From assembly GCF_034258515.1 (NCBI RefSeq), contig NZ_CP139438.1:3596001-3660000 (forward strand): a stretch of 64,000 nucleotides of DNA. Direction: 5' to 3'. The translations under genes and the position numbers were made by a program. Source of the stretch: Pseudarthrobacter oxydans. Lineage in GTDB: Bacteria; Actinomycetota; Actinomycetes; Actinomycetales; Micrococcaceae. The notes under the pieces were generated by a model. That model was not told the DNA's origin. It saw nothing but the letters and a program-made list of their open reading frames with translations, and did not search any database. Below, one piece after another: positions 55,872 to 64,000 of this stretch; positions within the stretch are counted from its first letter, which is position 1, and every line of letters begins with the position of its first letter.

Positions 55872-57305
55872 ATGACGCAAAGCCAGTCGAGGCCCCGGAA
55901 CCCGGCCAGCTGGCATCCCGCAGCGCAGGAGCGGGAAGGCCTCTGGATCCTTACGCGGCTGCGCGACTTCATTGACGACATCGCAAACACCTCCCCGGCC
56001 CGGCTTGCCCTCACGGTGTTCGCCGCCGTCTGCCTGGTCTTCACACTCATCCTCTCGCTGCCGGTCTCGTCCGCCGCCGGCACCCCCACCCCGGTCCACC
56101 AGGCGCTGTTCACGGCCGTTTCGGCCGTGTGCGTCACCGGCCTGACCGTGGTGTCGACGGCGGTCCACTGGTCCTTCTTCGGGCAGCTGGTGATCCTGGT
56201 GGGCGTCTTCATTGGAGGCCTGGGCACGCTGACCCTGGCCTCCTTGCTTGCCCTGATGGTCAGCAAGCGGCTGGGCGTGCGGGGGAAAATCATCGCGGCG
56301 GAATCCATGAACAACGCAGGCCGCCTGGGCGAGGTGGGCACCCTGCTGCGGATCGTCATCACAACATCAGTGGTGATCGAAGGAATGCTGGCGCTTGCCC
56401 TTGTCCCGCGGTTCCTGACCCTGGGAGAGCCGTTCTGGCAGTCCGTGTGGCACGGGATCTTCTACTCCATCTCGTCCTTCAACAATGCCGGTTTTACCCC
56501 GCATTCGGATGGGATCGTGCCTTACGAAACGGACCTTTGGATCCTGGTCCCGCTGATGCTCGGCGTCTTCCTGGGAAGCCTCGGGTTTCCCGTGGTGATG
56601 GTCCTCCAGCAGAACGGGCTGAACTGGAAGAAGTGGAACCTCCACACCAAGCTCACCATCCAGGTGTCCTTCATCCTCCTGTTTGCCGGCACTTTCCTGT
56701 GGGCTTTGATGGAGTGGGACAACCTGCGGACCATCGGGACCATGGATTTCGATGACAAGGTGACGCATGCCCTGTTCGCCTCCGTGATGATGCGGTCCGG
56801 CGGCTTCAACCTGGTGGACCAGAACCAGATGGAGTCCACCACCATGCTCTTGACCGACGCGCTCATGTTCGCCGGCGGCGGCTCGGCATCCACGGCCGGC
56901 GGCATCAAGGTCACCACCATCGCCGTGATGTTCCTGGCGATCGTGGCGGAGGCCAGGGGCGACACCGACGTGCAGGTCTACGGCAGGACCATCCCGCAGG
57001 GCACCATGCGCGTTGCCATCTCCGTGATCGTCGCGGGCGCCACCCTGGTGTCCGTGTCCGCCTTCCTCCTGCTGCACATCAGCGGGGCGTCCCTGGACCG
57101 GGTGCTGTTCGAGACCATTTCGGCTTTCGCCACCGTGGGTCTCAGCACCAACCTCAGCGCAGAGGTGCCGCCGGCGGGCGTTTACGTCCTTGCCGCCCTG
57201 ATGTTCGCCGGCCGCGTCGGCACCGTGACCCTGGCGGCCGCCCTGGCCCTCCGCCAGCGCAGCCAGTTGTACCACTATCCCGAAGAGAGGCCGATCATTG
57301 GCTAG
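55872..57305 (+). CDS. ktrB: Potassium uptake protein, TrkH/KtrB family
   Basis: A 477-residue membrane channel subunit. The four pore loops are AVCVTGLTVVST, SSFNNAGFTPHSDG, MMRSGGFNLVD and SAFATVGLSTNLS, each with the filter glycine. The RLRDFIDDIANTSPARLALTVFA start lacks the long TrkH-specific N-terminal addition, which fits KtrB better. It overlaps the gene for the regulatory subunit by 8 nt. Confidence 0.9.
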   Translation: MTQSQSRPRNPASWHPAAQEREGLWILTRLRDFIDDIANTSPARLALTVFAAVCLVFTLILSLPVSSAAGTPTPVHQALFTAVSAVCVTGLTVVSTAVHWSFFGQLVILVGVFIGGLGTLTLASLLALMVSKRLGVRGKIIAAESMNNAGRLGEVGTLLRIVITTSVVIEGMLALALVPRFLTLGEPFWQSVWHGIFYSISSFNNAGFTPHSDGIVPYETDLWILVPLMLGVFLGSLGFPVVMVLQQNGLNWKKWNLHTKLTIQVSFILLFAGTFLWALMEWDNLRTIGTMDFDDKVTHALFASVMMRSGGFNLVDQNQMESTTMLLTDALMFAGGGSASTAGGIKVTTIAVMFLAIVAEARGDTDVQVYGRTIPQGTMRVAISVIVAGATLVSVSAFLLLHISGASLDRVLFETISAFATVGLSTNLSAEVPPAGVYVLAALMFAGRVGTVTLAAALALRQRSQLYHYPEERPIIG

Positions 57306-57984
57306 TTCCCCAGACGCCCCCCGGCGCCCCGCCCACAACGCTCCAGTGCTGGTGATCGGGCTGGGCCGCTTCGGTTCATCCACGGCAGAACAGCTGGTCA
57401 AGCAGGGCCGGGAAGTCCTGGCTATTGAACGGGACCGGTCCCTGGTGCAGAAGTGGGCACCGCTGCTGACCCACGTGGTGGAGGCCGACGCCACCAACAT
57501 CGATGCGCTCCGCCAGCTCGGCGCGCAGGAGTTCAGTTCCGCCGTCGTGGGCGTGGGCACGTCCATCGAGTCCTCCGTGCTGATCACGGTCAACCTGGTG
57601 GACCTTGGCATCGAGCACCTGTGGGTGAAGGCGATTACGCCGTCCCACGGCAAGATCCTCACCCGGATCGGCGCCAACCATGTGATTTATCCGGAGGCCG
57701 ACGCCGGCGTCCGCGCAGCCCACCTGGTGTCCGGCCGGATGCTGGACTTCATCGAGTTCGACGACGACTTCGCGATCGTGAAAATGTACCCGCCGCGCGA
57801 AACGGTGGGGTTCACCCTGGACGAGTCAAAGGTCCGTTCCAAGTACGGCGTGACGATCGTGGGCGTGAAGTCGCCCGGCGAGGACTTCACCTATGCCCGC
57901 CCGGAGACCAAGGTGTCCTCCCGGGACATGCTGATCGTGTCCGGCCACGTGGACCTGCTGGAACGGTTCGCTGCCCGGCCGTAA
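57298..57984 (+). CDS. ktrA: Potassium uptake regulatory subunit, TrkA/KtrA family
   Basis: A 228-residue RCK protein. The Rossmann start VLVIGLGRFGSSTAEQL binds nucleotide; an RCK_C domain follows from about residue 145 (MYPPRETVGFTLDESKVRSKYGVTIVGVKSPG). I use the TTG at 57298, because GAAGAGAGG lies upstream and no ATG or GTG fits before the Rossmann fold. It gates the KtrB channel in complex. Confidence 0.9.
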   Translation: MASSPDAPRRPAHNAPVLVIGLGRFGSSTAEQLVKQGREVLAIERDRSLVQKWAPLLTHVVEADATNIDALRQLGAQEFSSAVVGVGTSIESSVLITVNLVDLGIEHLWVKAITPSHGKILTRIGANHVIYPEADAGVRAAHLVSGRMLDFIEFDDDFAIVKMYPPRETVGFTLDESKVRSKYGVTIVGVKSPGEDFTYARPETKVSSRDMLIVSGHVDLLERFAARP

Positions 57985-58017
57985 TTGCACGGGTGCCTGG
58001 GCCCACGCCCGCCGGGT

Positions 58018-58045
58018 TCCCTGGCCGAGCTTGCGAGGTTAGGGA
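58018..58045. terminator. Imperfect hairpin between convergent ktrA and proC
   Basis: TCCCTGGCC and GGTTAGGGA pair with two mismatches or wobbles around a 10-nt loop. Its position between two stop codons suggests termination. It may be one of the REP-like sequences common in Arthrobacter gaps. Confidence 0.4.
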
Positions 58046-58056
58046 GCGGGTGGGGA

Positions 58057-58890
58057 CTAGCCGAGCTGCCTGGTGATTTCGGCTGCCCGCTCCGTAGCCG
58101 CGCGGGCACCGGCCACAATGATGGCGGGAAGGCCCCGCTCGTCAAAAGTGGCGATGGCCCGTTCAGTGGTGCCGTTCGGGCTGGTCACTGCCTTGCGCAG
58201 CGCTGTTGGATCCGCCCCGGGCTCGGCCAGCATGAAGCCGGCCCCGGCCACGGTTTCCCTGGCAAGGAGAACGGACAGTTCCGGATCCAGGCCCAGTTCC
58301 CGGCCGGCTGCCGCCATTGCTTCCGCCAGGTAGAACGCGTAGGCGGGTCCGGAGCCGCTGATGGCCGAGACCGCGTCCACCTGCTCCTCGGGGACCTCCA
58401 CCACTGTTCCCGCACCCCGCAGGACGTCCTTGACCTTTTGAAGCTGCTCCGGGGTGCAGTGGGTCCCCGGCGACACCGACACCACGCCGCGGCCCAGCTT
58501 CGCCGGTGTATTGGGCATGGCGCGGATTACCGGCTGCCCCGCCGGCAGTGCGGCCTCGAGCTGGGCGATGGACACCGCGGCAGCCACACTGACCACCACG
58601 GCGGTTGGTGAGAGGGAGCGGCTGATCTCCCGCGCAAGGTCAAGGATGCCAACAGGCTTGACGCCAAGGATGACAACGCCGGAGCCCTTGGTTGCCTGTT
58701 TGTTGTTGTCCGGCTCCTCCTCACCGGCAATCGCGGTCACGCCGTGGTGCCGCTCGGCCAGTTCCGCGGCACGCCCGGCACGCCGGACCGTTGCGACGAC
58801 GTCCGCGGGATCCGTCCCCGCTTCCAGCAGGCCACTCAGAATTGCTTCGTTCATGGATCCACAGCCCAGGAAGGCGATTCGGTTGCTCAT
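58057..58890 (-). CDS. proC: Pyrroline-5-carboxylate reductase
   Basis: Last step of proline synthesis, with NADPH. The 277-residue protein begins IAFLGCGSMNEAIL (cofactor loop), then VVILGVKP, PVIRAMPNTPAKLGRGV, and SGSGPAYAFYLAEAM followed by TVAGAGFMLAE, the ProC signature. The ATG at 58890 (MSNRIAFLG) is the family-like start. It is a single gene convergent to ktrA. Confidence 0.94.
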   Translation of the reverse strand: MSNRIAFLGCGSMNEAILSGLLEAGTDPADVVATVRRAGRAAELAERHHGVTAIAGEEEPDNNKQATKGSGVVILGVKPVGILDLAREISRSLSPTAVVVSVAAAVSIAQLEAALPAGQPVIRAMPNTPAKLGRGVVSVSPGTHCTPEQLQKVKDVLRGAGTVVEVPEEQVDAVSAISGSGPAYAFYLAEAMAAAGRELGLDPELSVLLARETVAGAGFMLAEPGADPTALRKAVTSPNGTTERAIATFDERGLPAIIVAGARAATERAAEITRQLG

Positions 58891-59196
58891 GGCTCCATCA
58901 TTACAGTTAGGCCCGGCCGGCGCCGAAAATGATGACCACGGGGTGGACAACCCGGTAACCAGGGAACCGGCTGAAATGCACTCACAGGTGGCTCACATGT
59001 AAGGCGCAGGTACCTCACAACTTGGGGTCCTAACGTAGTTATTACCTCATTGAGGGTGCGAGTGATGCGGCAGGGATGGGGATCCCTGCCAGGGCACCGG
59101 CGGTCGGCAACAGGTTTTCCCCCATTTTCCTGTTGTGGACGCCGGTGCTTCCGCTTTTAATCGGCTCGTGTGCCGCGGGCACCGTCCGGCAGGGCC
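58891..59196. other. 306-nt intergenic region upstream of proC with 22-bp-spaced repeats
   Basis: CAGGTGGCTCACA (58985-58997) and CAGGTACCTCACA (59007-59019) are offset by 22 bp, about two helical turns. ACCTCATTGAGG near 59044 contains a related palindrome. A perfect 9-bp hairpin with GGGG loop lies at 59069-59090, and a weaker one (CAACAGG/CCTGTTG) near 59108-59137. The repeats look like a regulator site. I see no credible gene here. Confidence 0.4.
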
Positions 59197-60186
59197 CTAG
59201 GCCGGGGCTTCGACAGCCTGCGGCGCCGCCACGTGGGGCGCAGGCTCCAGCGGCCCCGAAAACACCAGCTGGTCCAGCCGGCGCAGGATCAGGCCTTCAC
59301 GCAGGGCCCAGGGGCAGATCCGGAGCTTCTTGAACCTGAAGAGCTCCAGCGCGGCCTCGGCAACGAGTGCTCCGGCCAGCAGCTGATGGGCACGTGCCTC
59401 GGAAACCCCCGGCAGGTGCAGCCGGTCCTCGGCCTTCATCGCCGAGATGCGCTGCGCCCACACTCCAAGGTCCGTTGCACGGAGCTCCCGCTTGACGTAC
59501 GGGCCGGCCGCGCTCGGGGCCGCGCCGGCGATCCGTGCAAGGGAGCGGAAGGTCTTGGACGTTCCCGCCACGACGTTGGCACGGCCCAGCCCGTCGAATT
59601 CCCGCACCGCGGGCTTGAGGGTGGCCTGGATGTACCGCCGCAGTTCCTTGACGCTCTTGGCTGACGGCGGATCCTCGGATAGCCAGTCCCTGGTGAGCCG
59701 GCTGGCACCCAGCGGCACGGAGGTGGCAACCTCCGGAAGTTCGTCCTGGCCGAAAGCCATCTCAAAGGAGCCGCCGCCGATGTCCAGGTTGAGGATGGGC
59801 CCGGCGCCCCAGCCGTGCCAGCGCCTGACGGCAAAAAAGGTCATCGACGCTTCTTCGCTGCCGGTGAGCTCCTGCAGCGTCACAGTGGTTTCGTGTTTTA
59901 CGCGCGCCAGGACCTCAGGGCCGTTGGTGGCCTCGCGGATGGCCGACGTACAGAACGCCAGGAGGTCCTCGGCCTTGTGCCTGGCGGCAAACTCCCAGGC
60001 TTCCAGCACGAATTCGGTGAGCTCGTGCTGGCCGGCGTCGTTGATGCTGCCGTCCGGTTCCAGGTACTGGACCAGGGACAGCGGCCGCTTATGCGAGGCG
60101 AAAGGTACCGGGCGCGCGCCGGGGTGGGCGTCCACAAGGAGGAGATGGACAGTATTGGACCCGATATCGAGGACGCCTAGCCGCAT
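59197..60186 (-). CDS. Ppx/GppA-family exopolyphosphatase
   Basis: A 329-residue ASKHA-fold phosphatase. The phosphate-1 loop is GVLDIGSNTVHLLLVDA and the phosphate-2 loop LNLDIGGGSFEMAFG, with the catalytic Glu in FCTSAIREATNG. It is the short actinobacterial form without the C-terminal HD-like domain. Acts on polyphosphate or pppGpp; the preference cannot be read from sequence. It lies 7 nt after the SseB-like gene on the same strand. Confidence 0.9.
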   Translation of the reverse strand: MRLGVLDIGSNTVHLLLVDAHPGARPVPFASHKRPLSLVQYLEPDGSINDAGQHELTEFVLEAWEFAARHKAEDLLAFCTSAIREATNGPEVLARVKHETTVTLQELTGSEEASMTFFAVRRWHGWGAGPILNLDIGGGSFEMAFGQDELPEVATSVPLGASRLTRDWLSEDPPSAKSVKELRRYIQATLKPAVREFDGLGRANVVAGTSKTFRSLARIAGAAPSAAGPYVKRELRATDLGVWAQRISAMKAEDRLHLPGVSEARAHQLLAGALVAEAALELFRFKKLRICPWALREGLILRRLDQLVFSGPLEPAPHVAAPQAVEAPA

Positions 60187-60193
60187 GGTGACA

Positions 60194-60613
60194 TTATTGC
60201 TCGTCAGCCCGCTTGAAGTCGCGCTTGATGTTGGCCACGCCCTCAGGGTTGATCTCGAACCCGTAGGCGGCGCCCGGGTTGATAACCATGCCCAGCTCCT
60301 CGCCGATGTTAGCGATGATGGCTGCGCCCTGGGTGCCCAGCACGTTCGGCGCAGCGTCAAGGTACTGCTGGTCCACGCGGCTGGGGTGCGAGAAGACGGC
60401 AAGCACGGGATCGCCGTCGGCATTGCCCAGGACCAGCGGCTCCACCTGGGAGTCCTCGCCCTCGATGCCGTCCGAACTGATGATGTAGACCTCGCTGTTC
60501 AGGAAGGACAGGATGACGTCCACCGGGTTGGCGTCGGGCTGCCCGCCCTTGGCGAGCTTTTCCTCGAGGTCGTTCAGGGGCTGGAGATCCGTGTGCGCAG
60601 GCTGTTCAGTCAT
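60194..60613 (-). CDS. SseB-family protein
   Basis: A 139-residue protein. LVLGNADGDPVLAVFSHPSRVDQ and NIGEELGMVINPGAAYGFEINPEGVANIKRDF match the SseB N-terminal domain, common in actinobacteria and of unknown biochemical role. It is the first gene of a pair with the Ppx gene. Confidence 0.75.
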   Translation of the reverse strand: MTEQPAHTDLQPLNDLEEKLAKGGQPDANPVDVILSFLNSEVYIISSDGIEGEDSQVEPLVLGNADGDPVLAVFSHPSRVDQQYLDAAPNVLGTQGAAIIANIGEELGMVINPGAAYGFEINPEGVANIKRDFKRADEQ

Positions 60614-60656
60614 CCCTCTACCCGATCACGATCCCGTGCGGCATGCAAACGCCCGG

Positions 60657-63383
<2,727 letters not shown>

Positions 63384-63498
63384 GGTGCTCCTACAGAAAA
63401 AGGTTGCTCGGGCAGATGCGCCCATACTGGCCTAGTTCACCATATTTTGCAGAAATGTGCGCATCCATGTGGAAAAGTAGGGGGTTCCCCTGCTGGTC

Positions 63499-64000
63499 TT
63501 AGGCGCCCTGTTCCGGGGCCGGGATCAGGAAACCGTCGCGGACCAGATTAGCCACTTCGGTGAGCAGCCCGGTCCGGAACGAGCCAGCGTCGAACCCCTC
63601 CTCCCCCGCCATTCCGCCGCCCAGCAGCGCCTCCAGCGCCCCGGCGATCTGGCCGGCGGTCAGGTCACCGTCGCACGCTGAAACGAAGCCGGCCAGCTCG
63701 GTGCTGAGCAGGTTGGTACGGCGCAGGCCGGCGCCCTGGCGCAGCAGGATGACCCCCGGGTGCTCGGCGCCCGGCCGCTGGTGGCGCTCCTCCGTGACGT
63801 CGTCCGCCACCAGCAGGTGCGCATCCTCCAGGGCGTGCACGGCCAGCCAGTCGATGCGTTCGACCGCGGCCCCCAGGTGGGGTCCGATGGGCTGCTCAAT
63901 GGGGTACGTGATTTCCTCGAACCTGCTGATGGCGGCCCGCCCCGGTTCAACGGGCCGGCGCAGCCAGACCATGCCGAAACCGATGCCCTCCACGTTCCTG
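63499..64000 (-). CDS. C-terminal part of a SAM-dependent methyltransferase-like protein (5' end beyond window)
   Basis: The frame runs from the right edge (RNVEGIGFGMVWLRRPVEPGRAAISRFEEI) to the stop at 63499. EGIGFGMVWLRR resembles the end of the catalytic domain of the large actinobacterial methyltransferases that commonly lie upstream of topA, followed by a winged-helix-like tail (LSTELAGFVSACDGDLTAGQIAGALEALLG). Methyltransferase motifs themselves are outside the window, so the call rests on the C-terminus and gene order. Confidence 0.6.
   Translation of the reverse strand, partial: RNVEGIGFGMVWLRRPVEPGRAAISRFEEITYPIEQPIGPHLGAAVERIDWLAVHALEDAHLLVADDVTEERHQRPGAEHPGVILLRQGAGLRRTNLLSTELAGFVSACDGDLTAGQIAGALEALLGGGMAGEEGFDAGSFRTGLLTEVANLVRDGFLIPAPEQGA

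Noticed and set aside
59064..59159. Possible 31-codon plus-strand gene upstream of the Ppx stop
   Set aside because: No ribosome site, no homology I recognise, and it runs through a perfect hairpin; chance frame.

Overview
The window is chromosomal DNA of a high-GC actinobacterium, most likely a soil Micrococcaceae of the Arthrobacter/Pseudarthrobacter group. This rests on the base composition and codon use, the Rex-glutaredoxin-HAD order at the left edge, the TopA with glycine-rich C-terminal repeats and a lysine tail, the DUF222/HNH gene, and actinobacterial -10 boxes set directly before start codons. I saw no rRNA, tRNA, CRISPR array, insertion sequence or prophage gene.

Layout. 1-4 kb: housekeeping genes (rex, glutaredoxin, HAD phosphatase, a 32-residue COX24-like basic protein, a BldC-like HTH protein, DAHP synthase with an aromatic leader peptide). 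4-11.3 kb: L-rhamnose catabolic operon (rhaM, rhaI, rhaEW, rhaB, CE7 esterase) divergent from a LacI regulator. 11.3-15.1 kb: a small domain protein, a frameshifted spore-photoproduct-lyase-family gene, a C39-like lipoprotein and a DUF808 membrane protein. 15.1-25.5 kb: rhamnogalacturonan module (DUF1961, RG acetylesterase, LplABC-type importer, YesL, Gfo/Idh/MocA oxidoreductase, GH78 rhamnosidase). 25.5-33 kb: MFS transporter, a second importer and a GH42 beta-galactosidase. 33-35 kb: DUF222/HNH gene. 35-43.5 kb: a third importer and an operon of esterase, oxidoreductase-DUF6807 fusion and degenerate M24 protein. 43.6-51 kb: five-gene operon resembling an oxidative uronate pathway, divergent from a second LacI regulator. 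51-53.2 kb: lactate dehydrogenase and its GntR/FadR regulator. 53.2-64 kb: ArsR regulator, membrane protein, acuC, Ktr/Trk potassium uptake, proC, ppx, sseB-like, topA and the 3' end of a methyltransferase gene.

How it fits together. About 4-51 kb reads as a pectin (rhamnogalacturonan I) utilisation locus. Esterases remove acetyl groups, GH78 releases rhamnose, and GH42 trims galactan side chains. Three binding-protein-dependent importers bring oligosaccharides in; none has an ATPase gene here. Rhamnose goes through RhaM/RhaI/RhaB/RhaEW to DHAP and lactaldehyde/lactate, and LldD (about 42 kb away) could finish lactate to pyruvate. Galacturonate could go through a dehydrogenase, an enolase-superfamily cycloisomerase or dehydratase, KdgD and KGSADH to 2-oxoglutarate. 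Two classes of LacI-type operator, one beside each LacI gene, recur at the promoters of these operons and give a testable two-regulator map. The least explained part is the 39.1-43.5 kb operon, whose three products are recognisable folds with no assigned role in pectin breakdown.
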